NCBI GenBank assembly: GCA_964578835.1
Contig: CAZOEL010000004.1
Coordinates: 1-64,000 of the forward strand
DNA: 64,000 nt
Direction of reading: 5' to 3'
DNA from: CAZOEL01 sp964578835
GTDB lineage: Bacteria; Desulfobacterota; Syntrophobacteria; Syntrophobacterales; Syntrophobacteraceae
Shown here: in pieces, positions 1 through 7,551 of the stretch
Numbering within the stretch: the stretch's first letter is position 1
How the letters are laid out: every line of letters begins with the position of its first letter
Notes under the pieces: generated by a model
Databases searched by the model: none
What the model was told of the DNA's origin: nothing
The model's input: the letters and a program-made list of their open reading frames with translations, nothing else
Translations under genes and position numbers: made by a program

Positions 1-120
1 CGAGGAAGCCCACAGAACGCCTCCGGACAGACGAATTGTTTTGACTCCGGATTTCTAGGATCCTGATGACCGCATTGCATCTCTTTTGACTGAGATCATT
101 GCGTTATTCAGTGTGTATAT

Positions 121-141
121 TTTGCCGCCTCAGGCGGCAAA
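121..141. promoter_or_regulatory. Perfect 21-bp palindrome in the bamA leader
   Basis: Arms TTTGCCGCCT (121-130) and AGGCGGCAAA (132-141) are exact reverse complements around one central base, about 50 nt before the bamA start. It could be an operator for a dimeric regulator or an RNA hairpin. No T-run follows, so it is not a classic terminator. No confident -35/-10 or sigma-54 element was found in the remaining 189 nt before bamA. Confidence 0.5.
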
Positions 142-189
142 GCAGAGAAACCTCAGCCATACATTCGAATTCAAAAAGGAGTATTATTC

Positions 190-1332
190 ATGGCTTTAGA
201 GTGGATGCCCAGGGACAACGGACATAAAGATCATAGCTTGCACAGCAATATTCATTGGGGGACCGATGCGGACGCTCCGTGCGTAGTGTATGAAAAACGC
301 CCCCTCCTCGATCCCGCGGGAAAGGTCGTTGACGGCCTTTATACGGCATGGATTCGGTTGAACAACCCGAAGCAGTTCAACTCCTACACGACCGAAATGG
401 TCAAGGGAGTCATCGCCGGCTTCGAAAACGCTTCTTTGGACAGAAGCGTTGTAGCAGTTGTCTTCACAGGCACCGGGCCTTACGCGTTCTGCACCGGCGG
501 CAACACCAAGGAATACAGCGAATACTACAGCATGCGCTGCGATGAGTACGGCCAATACATGGAGCTTTTCAACCATATGGTCGACGCCATTCTCCAGTGC
601 AAGAAGCCGACCGTTTGCCGCGTAAACGGCATGCGCGTCGCCGGCGGCCAGGAAATCGGCATGGCATGCGACTTGGCGGTTTCCTCGGATCTGGCCATTT
701 TCGGCCAGGCGGGACCGAAGCACGGCTCCGCCCCCGACGGCGGCTCCTCCGATTTCCTCCCTTGGTTTCTTTCCGCTGAAGACGCGATGTGGAACTGCGT
801 TTCCTGCGAAATGTGGTCCGCCTACAAGATGAAGGCGAAGAACCTGATCAGCAAGTGCGTGCCCGTGCTCAGAGTGGACGGAAAATGGGTCCGCAATCCC
901 TTGATCATCACTGACACCTACGTTGAGGACGGCGAGATCGTCTACGGCGAGTACAAGAGCGGTGAGGAAGCTGCGAAGGCCAGAGAATTCGTCAAGCAGC
1001 ATCAGGCCAACGCCGATTTCGAGCTCCTCGATAAAGAAATTGACAAGATCGTTTGGAAATTCGCCAATCTTTTCCCCGGCTGCCTGATCAAGTCCATCGA
1101 CGGCATCAGAATGAAGAAGAAGTACTTCTGGGATATCGTAAAGAACGGCAACCGTCATTGGCTGGCCGCCAACATGTCTGGCGAGGCCTTCCTCGGCTTC
1201 GGCGCCTTCAACACCAAGAAGATCACCGGCCAGGATGTTGTCGATTTCATCAAATTCCGCCAGAATATCGCGGAAGCAAAAACCTGGACCATGGATATGT
1301 ATGCCGAAGTCATGGGCAAACCCAAAGAGTAA
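190..1332 (+). CDS. bamA: 6-oxocyclohex-1-ene-1-carbonyl-CoA hydrolase (BamA)
   Basis: This enzyme hydrolyses the alicyclic ring of 6-oxocyclohexene-1-carbonyl-CoA, giving 3-hydroxypimelyl-CoA. It is the ring-opening step of the anaerobic benzoyl-CoA pathway in the cytoplasm. The 380-residue product has the family's length and a crotonase fold, with the ring-hydrolase stretches FCTGGNTKEYSEYY, RVNGMRVAGGQEIGMACD and GQAGPKHGSAPDGGSSDF. Start ATG 190 follows an AAAGGAG ribosome-binding site. It heads a + strand run of beta-oxidation-type genes reaching 7196, which fits the need to oxidise the C7 dicarboxylic acyl-CoA. No benzoyl-CoA reductase or hydratase/dehydrogenase gene of the upper ring pathway lies in the window. 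A 21-bp palindrome in the leader may regulate it. The family is recognised with high confidence; the substrate is by family. Confidence 0.93.
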   Translation: MALEWMPRDNGHKDHSLHSNIHWGTDADAPCVVYEKRPLLDPAGKVVDGLYTAWIRLNNPKQFNSYTTEMVKGVIAGFENASLDRSVVAVVFTGTGPYAFCTGGNTKEYSEYYSMRCDEYGQYMELFNHMVDAILQCKKPTVCRVNGMRVAGGQEIGMACDLAVSSDLAIFGQAGPKHGSAPDGGSSDFLPWFLSAEDAMWNCVSCEMWSAYKMKAKNLISKCVPVLRVDGKWVRNPLIITDTYVEDGEIVYGEYKSGEEAAKAREFVKQHQANADFELLDKEIDKIVWKFANLFPGCLIKSIDGIRMKKKYFWDIVKNGNRHWLAANMSGEAFLGFGAFNTKKITGQDVVDFIKFRQNIAEAKTWTMDMYAEVMGKPKE

Positions 1333-1443
1333 CGACCCACGCAACTGAACGGTCGGCCCCGGCGAGCGATCATCCGCACCGTGCGCTGAAGCGCGATGCG
1401 GCTCATGATCCGCCGGGGCAGCCGTTTATTTAGGAGAAGAGAA

Positions 1444-2619
1444 ATGGGTAAAGTTGGAATCATCGGCGTCGGACAGAGCACCTTTGTTCGCACGTATCCC
1501 GGCTCCATTCGGGAATTGGTATTCGAAGGCTTCCAGGAAGCCATGAAGGATTCAGGAATCACGACGAAAGACATCGACGCCACCGTCGTTTGCTCCGCCC
1601 CCGAATACGATAAGCAGCGCTCTCCTGCAGGCGTGATTGCAGAGTACCTGGGACTGAATCCGCAACCGACCTTTTATGCGGAAACCCTCTGCTCATCGAG
1701 CAGCACAGGGCTAAAACTGGCGTATTCTCTGGTTAAGTCGGGACTCCACGATGTGGTCATGGTCCTCGGCTTTCAAATTATGTCTCAGCTCACCTCCGCC
1801 GAATCGCAGGAGAGAATGGGCCGAGGCGCCGACATCCAGTGGGAATCCCCCTTCGGAACCATGATGCCCGCCTACTATGCTCTGCATGCGCAGGCTCATA
1901 TGGCCAAATACGGAACGACCCCCGAGGATCTGGCTCTGATCCGCGTGAAGGCCGCCACTTACGGTCAGCTCAATGAAAAAGCGGTTTACCGCAAAGGCGT
2001 CACCATGGAGCAGTTCATGGACCCGAACGCCAAAGGCTACCTGGGAGGTCCCGTATCCAGCCCGCTCCGCACGGGAGACTGCTGCGCCAATGCTGACGGC
2101 AGCTCCGTGGTCATCGTCGCAAGCGAGGAGAAGGCAAAAGCTCTTTGTAAAAAGCCCGTTTGGATCAAAGGCATCGGCTCGGCTACCGCTCCCGTCAATA
2201 TGGCTGGACGCGATCAGTTGACCGGCCTTGCCGTCGCCAGGGAATCCGCTCGTCAGGCCTACCAGATGGCCGGAATCACCGCCGCGGACGTCAATGTCGC
2301 TGAAGTCCACGACTGCTTCACCATTGCCGAGCTCATGTCCTATGAAAACCTCGGCTTCGCCAAACCCGGCGAAGGCAAAGAGCTCATTCGCGCGAAAGAA
2401 ACCTACAAAGAAGGTAGAATTCCGATCAACGTCGATGGCGGTCTTCTTTCCAAGGGTCATCCCATCGGCGCTACCGGCGGCTCCCAGATCCGCACCATCG
2501 TGCTCCAGCTCCGGGGCGAGGCGGGCGCCATCCAGGTCAAGGACCCGACCATCGGGTTGATTCATAACATCGGCGGCGTAGGCCTCTACGGCAACGTCAC
2601 CATTCTTGGTCTCGATTGA
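1444..2619 (+). CDS. Thiolase-family acyltransferase (SCP2-type)
   Basis: The 391-residue protein belongs to the non-decarboxylating thiolases of the SCP2/thiolase type. The nucleophile is Cys83 in TLCSSSSTG, with VAEVHDCF and GGLLSKGHPIGATGG near the C-terminus. Start ATG 1444 follows TAGGAGAAGAGAA; the longer frame upstream lacks a better site. It sits between bamA and a DUF35 OB-fold gene, and thiolases of this type are often encoded with a DUF35 partner. Context suggests thiolytic cleavage of 3-oxopimelyl-CoA to glutaryl-CoA and acetyl-CoA. That substrate is inferred; another 3-oxoacyl-CoA, or a condensing role, is possible. The second thiolase at 6015 looks more like a general acetoacetyl-CoA thiolase, so the two may divide the C7 and C4 steps. 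Confidence 0.82.
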   Translation: MGKVGIIGVGQSTFVRTYPGSIRELVFEGFQEAMKDSGITTKDIDATVVCSAPEYDKQRSPAGVIAEYLGLNPQPTFYAETLCSSSSTGLKLAYSLVKSGLHDVVMVLGFQIMSQLTSAESQERMGRGADIQWESPFGTMMPAYYALHAQAHMAKYGTTPEDLALIRVKAATYGQLNEKAVYRKGVTMEQFMDPNAKGYLGGPVSSPLRTGDCCANADGSSVVIVASEEKAKALCKKPVWIKGIGSATAPVNMAGRDQLTGLAVARESARQAYQMAGITAADVNVAEVHDCFTIAELMSYENLGFAKPGEGKELIRAKETYKEGRIPINVDGGLLSKGHPIGATGGSQIRTIVLQLRGEAGAIQVKDPTIGLIHNIGGVGLYGNVTILGLD

Positions 2620-2715
2620 TGTTTACACGGGGGGATCTGACTTCCATCAAGAGAAAGCGCGGCAATCTCCCCTTTTCCGATAAGCAACACCAGATCGTTT
2701 TCAGGGAGAACGAAG

Positions 2716-3147
2716 ATGGCTAAAAATGAACTTGACGCTCGGTTCTCACAGTTTGGAACCGTTAGCTTCGCCGGGGTCACCCAAATAAATGATTTCATCG
2801 GCTATCTCGAAGAGGGAAAGCTGATGGGAACTCGCTGCAAGGCATGCGGAAAGAAGTTTTTCCCGCCTCGCGCTCAGTGCTTTGAATCGCTTTCGAGCGA
2901 CATGGAATGGTTTGAAGTTACTGGAGCCGGTAAGCTCGTGAGCTTTTCCACCCTCCAGTATGCTCCTACCGGCTTCACCGATGACCTGCCTTACACCATC
3001 GCCCTGGTAGATTACGGCGATTACCAAGTATTTGCTCGTATCGACAAGGCCGTTCCGGAAGCGGATCTCTCCGTTGGGATGGAAATGAAAGCTGTGGTGA
3101 GCAAGACTTCCAACGACAAGCTCACCTTCGTTTTTCAGAAGGCTTAG
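2716..3147 (+). CDS. DUF35 zinc-ribbon/OB-fold protein (thiolase partner)
   Basis: The 143-residue protein has an N-terminal rubredoxin-like zinc ribbon (residues about 35-55) followed by an OB fold, the DUF35 layout. Such proteins bind SCP2-type thiolases and help acyl-CoA binding or complex assembly. The ribbon reads TRCKACGKKFFPPRAQCFES. The first CxxC is intact and a third Cys is present, but the fourth metal ligand of the usual CPxC pair is Ser, so zinc binding may be weakened. It lies 96 nt after the thiolase gene, with ATG 2716 after GGGAGAACGAAG. Adjacency makes a thiolase complex the best role. No catalytic activity is expected of this protein alone. Confidence 0.8.
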   Translation: MAKNELDARFSQFGTVSFAGVTQINDFIGYLEEGKLMGTRCKACGKKFFPPRAQCFESLSSDMEWFEVTGAGKLVSFSTLQYAPTGFTDDLPYTIALVDYGDYQVFARIDKAVPEADLSVGMEMKAVVSKTSNDKLTFVFQKA

Positions 3148-3263
3148 CTGCGCTCGGCGCATCCTCCGGGAAGCGGAAGCCGATTCGCATAGTACTGGTG
3201 AAAGTCGCTGAGAAGCAAGGCTAGTGGACAGTCAGCATCGTTTCTTCCCGTGGAAGCGGGCCC

Positions 3264-3349
3264 CCCTCTCCCTGAGGGAGAGGGTCGGGGTGAGGGAAGT
3301 ATTCTTTTGAAAGAGGATCTCCCCATGCCATCTCCCCGAGGGAGAGGGA
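3264..3349. repeat. REP-like inverted-repeat element
   Basis: CCCTCTCCCT and AGGGAGAGGG (3264-3284) form a perfect 10-bp stem around one base, followed by GTCGGGGTGAGGG. A second copy of the TCTCCCCGAGGGAGAGGG type ends at 3349. This resembles short extragenic palindromes common in proteobacterial genomes. A related arm pair recurs at 56886-56910. It lies in the gap between the DUF35 and amidohydrolase genes. Confidence 0.55.
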
Positions 3350-3380
3350 AAAAACGCAACCGGAAAATTCAAAGTTGACG

Positions 3381-3464
3381 GCCCACTAGTGGGCATTTTA
3401 CCGATTATCCCCGACATATGCCGAACATGCATGTGTCGGGGTAAACTTGTCTATGTCGGACAAG
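3381..3464. promoter_or_regulatory. Run of three inverted repeats in the leader of the amidohydrolase gene
   Basis: Three hairpins follow in tandem. The palindrome GCCCACTAGTGGGC is at 3381-3394, followed by ATTTTA. CCCCGACA (3409-3416) pairs with TGTCGGGG (3434-3441). CTTGTC (3446-3451) pairs with GACAAG (3459-3464). They end about 60 nt before the TTG start at 3527. The first could end transcription from upstream; the others suggest operators or a structured leader. No known riboswitch class was recognised. Confidence 0.4.
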
Positions 3465-3526
3465 ACGACCACATCCTTTGAAGGGTCCGAAAAACGAGTT
3501 GAGTCCGACGCCAAGGAGAAGCAAGT

Positions 3527-4387
3527 TTGAAATCTGATTCTGCCGATCCACGGCCTTGCGCCCCTCGGATAGACTTTCACGTTCATCTGAGCAAATATCA
3601 GGTCCATCACAAGTGGGTGACCGAATGGATGAGGTTGTCCCATCCAAAGGATTACGAGGAATATATCGAGCGATATAGCGACCCGCAAGCATTCGAGGAG
3701 CTGTTGAGCTCGGAGGGCGTGGACTGCGCCTGTATCCTGGCCGAACTGAGCCATACCACTGTGGGCGTATGCACCAATGAGCAGGTGAGAGACTTCTGCC
3801 GCGGTCGTTCCCGCCTTATACCCTTTTGTGATGTCAATCCCCATATCTACACGAGACCTGGCGAGGAATTGAAAAGGCGGGTTAAGGACGAAGGATTTCG
3901 AGGAGTAAAGCTCTATCCCACCTATCAGCATTACTATCTCAACGATTCCAGGATGTACCCCGTTTATGAGGCGGCTCAAGAATTGGCAATTCCAGTCCTG
4001 ATTCACACCGGCTCATCCGTTTTCCATGGCTCTCGCCTCAAGTACGGAGATCCGTTATACTTGGACGACGTCGCGGTCGACTTTCCCGATCTCAGTCTCG
4101 TCATGGCCCATTCGGGAAGAGGATTCTGGTACGATAGAGCCTTTTTCCTCGCCAAACTGCATAAAAATGTTTACATGGAAATCTCCGGGCTGCCCCCTGT
4201 CAAACTTCCGGAGTATTTTCCCGAGCTGGATCGAATCGTCGATAAGGTCATATTCGGCAGCGATTGGCCCGGGATGCCCAATATAAAGAAAAACATGGAA
4301 GCCGTAGCCGCCCTGCCCCTTCCGCCCGGCGCGGCGGAGAAGATACTCGGGGGCACGGCCTCCAGGCTGCTCGGATTGCGCTGTTGA
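3527..4387 (+). CDS. Amidohydrolase-2 family metal-dependent hydrolase or decarboxylase
   Basis: The 286-residue TIM-barrel protein is of the amidohydrolase-2 type. The metal-binding motif IDFHVHLS is near residue 17, a barrel His lies in VLIHTGSS, and the acid is in FGSDWPGMP near the C-terminus. Family members hydrolyse lactones or amides or decarboxylate aromatic and muconate-type acids; the substrate here cannot be read from sequence. The start appears to be TTG 3527, preceded by AAGGAG at 8 nt; no ATG gives a complete family N-terminus. It lies inside the ring-fission/beta-oxidation gene group, which hints at a role with an aromatic or alicyclic acid. The upstream gap of nearly 380 nt contains REP-like and hairpin sequences, so it may have its own transcription control. 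Confidence 0.72.
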   Translation: MKSDSADPRPCAPRIDFHVHLSKYQVHHKWVTEWMRLSHPKDYEEYIERYSDPQAFEELLSSEGVDCACILAELSHTTVGVCTNEQVRDFCRGRSRLIPFCDVNPHIYTRPGEELKRRVKDEGFRGVKLYPTYQHYYLNDSRMYPVYEAAQELAIPVLIHTGSSVFHGSRLKYGDPLYLDDVAVDFPDLSLVMAHSGRGFWYDRAFFLAKLHKNVYMEISGLPPVKLPEYFPELDRIVDKVIFGSDWPGMPNIKKNMEAVAALPLPPGAAEKILGGTASRLLGLRC

Positions 4388-4557
4388 ATGCTGCGACCTT
4401 ACTGGTTGCAATGATAAGTGAAGCTGGTTTCGGATTGTATGAGAGACAAGCCGGCCAAAAATTCGAACTTGAAGCCTCGAAGCTGTTTTCGAGACTACGG
4501 TGCGAATATCAAAGAGGGTGACTTGTATAGGGTCATCGCACATGAGGAGAAATACTA

Positions 4558-5715
4558 ATGATTTTCGATTTGAGCGAAGAACAACGGATTGTTCAGGATC
4601 AGGCTCGGCGTTTTGCCGAAAACGAAGTTCAGCCCACCGTGGAAGCCGATGAGGCGAATCATGTGTTCAGGCCAGAGCGCGTGAAGCAGATGGCGGACCT
4701 CGGCTTTTTCGGCTGCGGCATCCCCGAGGAACTGGGCGGAAACGGCATGGGATACCTCGAGTCGGTTCTGATGGCCGAACAGATCGCCAAGATCTCCCCG
4801 TCGTGGAGACTTCCCTTCAACATGCAGAACCTCGGCCCCGCCCTTACCGTGCTCCGCTTCGGCACGGATAAGCAAAAAGAAGAATACATCCCCGGCTGGG
4901 TTTCCGCCGAAAAGTTCGGCTTCTTCGCCATCACCGAGCCCAACACCGGTTCCGACGTCGTGAGCATGCGAACGACCGCCAAAGACATGGGAGACCATTG
5001 GGAGATCAACGGTCAGAAGATGTGGATCAGCAACGCTCATATCGGCGATTACGGCCTCGTCTATGCCGTGACCGACAGAGAGAAGAAGTACAAGGGCCTT
5101 ACCTGCTTCATCGTCAACCTGAAGACCACCAACGGCGTGACGGCGAAAGCCATTGAAACGAAGCTCGGCCTTCACTGCGCTCCGACCGGCGAAATCGCTT
5201 TCGACGGCGCGAAAATCCCCAAGGATTCCGTGCTGGGCGAGGTAGGAATGGGTTTTGAAATCTGCATGTACCAGTTGAACAATACGCGTCTTGGCTGCGC
5301 AGCCGGCGCGCTCGGCGCTGCGGGCGGCTGCCTCGATCTGGCTATCAAATACGCCAACGAGAGAACCCAGTTTGGCCAGCCCATCTCCAAGTTCCAGATG
5401 ATCCAGGCTCAGATTGCGGAAATGGTTGCCGAGCATCACGCCGCTCAGCTTCTCGTCTACCGCGCCGCTTACCTCAAGGATCAGGGCAAAGCGAATCAGT
5501 ACCAGACCTCCATCGCCAAGTTCTACGCTTGCGAGGCGGCCGTTCACGCGGCAAACGAAGCCATGAAGATATTCGGCTCCTACGGCTTCTCCACGGAATA
5601 CCCGATCGAGCGCTTCTACAGAGATGTGAAGTCGTTCCAGGTCGTGGAAGGAACCTCCAACGTTCAGAAGATGATCATTGCCGGCATCGCCTGCGGCCAT
5701 GCTCAGAATCGTTAG
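4558..5715 (+). CDS. Glutaryl-CoA dehydrogenase-like acyl-CoA dehydrogenase, probably non-decarboxylating
   Basis: The 385-residue flavoprotein has the full acyl-CoA dehydrogenase fold, with FAITEPNTGSD (flavin/substrate loop), WISNAHIGD, a Q-rich helix and the C-terminal catalytic segment VVEGTSNVQK. Glu364 is the likely base. Arg84 in SPSWRLPFNMQ matches the Arg that binds the distal carboxylate in glutaryl-CoA dehydrogenases. The residue before the catalytic Glu is Val, as I recall for the non-decarboxylating Desulfococcus enzyme, rather than the Tyr of decarboxylating enzymes. The product would then be glutaconyl-CoA, leaving decarboxylation to a separate, possibly sodium-pumping enzyme not in this window. 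Start ATG 4558 follows GAGGAGAAATACTA. Position after bamA and a thiolase supports glutaryl-CoA. Another acyl-CoA substrate remains possible. Confidence 0.82.
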   Translation: MIFDLSEEQRIVQDQARRFAENEVQPTVEADEANHVFRPERVKQMADLGFFGCGIPEELGGNGMGYLESVLMAEQIAKISPSWRLPFNMQNLGPALTVLRFGTDKQKEEYIPGWVSAEKFGFFAITEPNTGSDVVSMRTTAKDMGDHWEINGQKMWISNAHIGDYGLVYAVTDREKKYKGLTCFIVNLKTTNGVTAKAIETKLGLHCAPTGEIAFDGAKIPKDSVLGEVGMGFEICMYQLNNTRLGCAAGALGAAGGCLDLAIKYANERTQFGQPISKFQMIQAQIAEMVAEHHAAQLLVYRAAYLKDQGKANQYQTSIAKFYACEAAVHAANEAMKIFGSYGFSTEYPIERFYRDVKSFQVVEGTSNVQKMIIAGIACGHAQNR

Positions 5716-5765
5716 GCAACGAGCAGGGGTGCGCTGAATAAGTTCGTCCCGGCTTCATAATGTGC

Positions 5766-5801
5766 GCTTTCCGGGTTCCCCGCTTTGGGAATCCGGAAAG
5801 C
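5766..5801. other. 15-bp stem-loop downstream of the acyl-CoA dehydrogenase gene
   Basis: GCTTTCCGGGTTCCC (5766-5780) pairs with GGGAATCCGGAAAGC (5787-5801), with one G-U pair and a CGCTTT loop. It begins 50 nt after the dehydrogenase stop inside a 299-nt gap. There is no T-run, so it may be a 3' stabilising hairpin, an extragenic palindrome or a factor-assisted terminator. The rest of the gap shows no credible gene. Confidence 0.5.
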
Positions 5802-6014
5802 CCGAAGCGGGTTCCATCCAGGCGCATAAGGACATCCCGAATCGTCCGTTTATGCTTCGACGCCCAAACAGGCGCGCTTCCGCCAGCCCTTCCACGCCTC
5901 GAGGCAAGCGGGAATTCAATATGCCTACCATTTCAGCGTCTCTTTCCAATATTTGCATTGAACCTTCTTTCAGTCGTCTGAATTCGATAACGTACAAAAG
6001 GTAGAGAGGATAGA

Positions 6015-7196
6015 ATGGAACGAGCTGTTATAGTTACTGCTGTAAGAACGCCCGTAGGCAGCTTTGGAAAATCCCTGGCTGCAGTCCCTGCTATTGATCT
6101 TGGCGTGCTCGCTCTCAAAGAGGCTTTGAATAGAGCTAAAATAGAGCCCGGACAGGTAGACGAGGTTATTCTGGGAAACGTCCTGCAGGCCGGATTGGGA
6201 CAAAACCCGGCGCGCCAGATAACCATCCGCGCAGGACTTCCCCAGGAAACTCCCGCATTCACCATCAATAAGGTATGCGCATCGGGTTTGAAGTCCGTTT
6301 TCCTCGCAGCCCAGGCGATAGCCGCTGGAGATGCAGATGTAGTCGTCGCCGGTGGGACCGAAAATATGAGCATGGCCCCGTATGCGCTCACGGGCGCTCG
6401 CTGGGGACAGCGCATGGGCGATGGGAAGATGATTGATCTCATGATCCTCGACGGCCTCTGGGACGCTTTCAACGGCTACCACATGGGCAACACGGCAGAG
6501 AACGTCTCCGCCAAGTTCGGCGTAACGAGACAGGATCAGGACGAATTCTCTCTTTGGAGCCAGGAGAAAGCCGAAGCTGCGATAAAGAGCGGCCGTTTCA
6601 AAGATGAAATCATACCCGTTCCGCTCCCGGGCAAAAAGGGCGAGGTTAAGTATTTCGATACGGACGAGCATCCGCGCTTTGGGACCACCATGGACGCTCT
6701 GACCAAACTTAAGCCCGCCTTCAAGCCTGACGGAACCGTCACGGCGGGCAACGCATCGGGTATTAACGATGGAGCAGCCATCATCATCGTTATGTCGGAA
6801 AAGAAGGCGGTTTCTCTTGGGCTTACCCCCATGGCCGTCATCAGGGGCTATGCCTCGAGCGGCGTCGATCCCTCCATCATGGGAATCGGCCCGATCCGCG
6901 CCAGCCAGAAGGCCCTCGCCAAAGCCGGCTTGAACAAGGATCAGTTGGATCTCATCGAAGCCAACGAAGCCTTCGCCGCGCAGGCTATTGCTGTAAACCG
7001 GGAAATGGGATGGGATCTCTCCAAGGTAAACGTCAACGGCGGCGCGGTTGCCCTCGGCCACCCCATCGGAGCTTCGGGAGCAAGGATTCTCACAACTCTG
7101 CTCTATGAGATGCAAAAACGCAACGCCAGCAAAGGTCTTGCGACTCTGTGCGTCGGCGGCGGACAGGGCGCAGCCATCGTAGTGGAACGCCCGTAA
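6015..7196 (+). CDS. Acetyl-CoA acetyltransferase (thiolase II)
   Basis: The 393-residue protein matches biosynthetic/degradative acetoacetyl-CoA thiolases in length and motifs. Nucleophile Cys88 is in NKVCASGLKS, His349 in GGAVALGHPIGASG, and Cys379 in LCVGGGQG, the classic catalytic trio. It would cleave acetoacetyl-CoA to two acetyl-CoA, the last step after crotonyl-CoA oxidation, or run in reverse. ATG 6015 follows GTAGAGAGGATAGA. A strong rho-independent terminator lies 150 nt downstream, closing the + strand catabolic gene run that begins with bamA. Substrate chain length is by family only. Confidence 0.88.
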   Translation: MERAVIVTAVRTPVGSFGKSLAAVPAIDLGVLALKEALNRAKIEPGQVDEVILGNVLQAGLGQNPARQITIRAGLPQETPAFTINKVCASGLKSVFLAAQAIAAGDADVVVAGGTENMSMAPYALTGARWGQRMGDGKMIDLMILDGLWDAFNGYHMGNTAENVSAKFGVTRQDQDEFSLWSQEKAEAAIKSGRFKDEIIPVPLPGKKGEVKYFDTDEHPRFGTTMDALTKLKPAFKPDGTVTAGNASGINDGAAIIIVMSEKKAVSLGLTPMAVIRGYASSGVDPSIMGIGPIRASQKALAKAGLNKDQLDLIEANEAFAAQAIAVNREMGWDLSKVNVNGGAVALGHPIGASGARILTTLLYEMQKRNASKGLATLCVGGGQGAAIVVERP

Positions 7197-7350
7197 CCGC
7201 TGCTGCTGAGCATCCTTCCATTTAGTCTTTTCAGGAAGGGGCCAGGCATGTTCTATTAGAAGCCGAGAAGGCGATCTCCCGGAACAAGCTGAGAACACAG
7301 CGGGAAATGCAATGTGTGAACTGAGGCCATCTACGGAAAATTGAAGGATA

Positions 7351-7396
7351 AGAGAGCAGAAGTGACAAATCATGGTTATTCTGCTCTCTTTATTTT
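7351..7396 (+). terminator. Rho-independent terminator after the thiolase gene
   Basis: AGAGAGCAGAA (7351-7361) pairs perfectly with TTCTGCTCTCT (7379-7389) and is followed by TTATTTT. The 11-bp stem plus T-rich tail is a standard intrinsic terminator. It separates the catabolic run from the regulator pair. Confidence 0.8.
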
Positions 7397-7551
7397 GCCG
7401 GTATTCCGCTATTCTGCTTTTTTCGCCAATCTTACCTGCTCCTCTTGTTACCGTCCTCTCGTCTTTGAGAACCCTGTATTCTTGCAGATAGCGCATCTGA
7501 GGGTGCGTTGATTCGGGTGCGTTGTCTTTCAAAAACAGCTCGGGGTAAGCC

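Noticed and set aside
42..120. Sigma-54 or sigma-70 promoter before bamA
   Set aside because: TTGC- and TTGACT-containing strings occur, but no partner element lies at the right distance.
196..1344. Long minus-strand open frame opposite bamA
   Set aside because: It mirrors bamA exactly, has no family match and comes from codon bias. The same applies to the long antisense frames at 4555-5700, 9245-10234 and 43602-44894.
5755..5997. 80-codon minus frame in the gap before the second thiolase
   Set aside because: It covers the 5766-5801 hairpin and repeat-like sequence; no start signal or recognisable domain.
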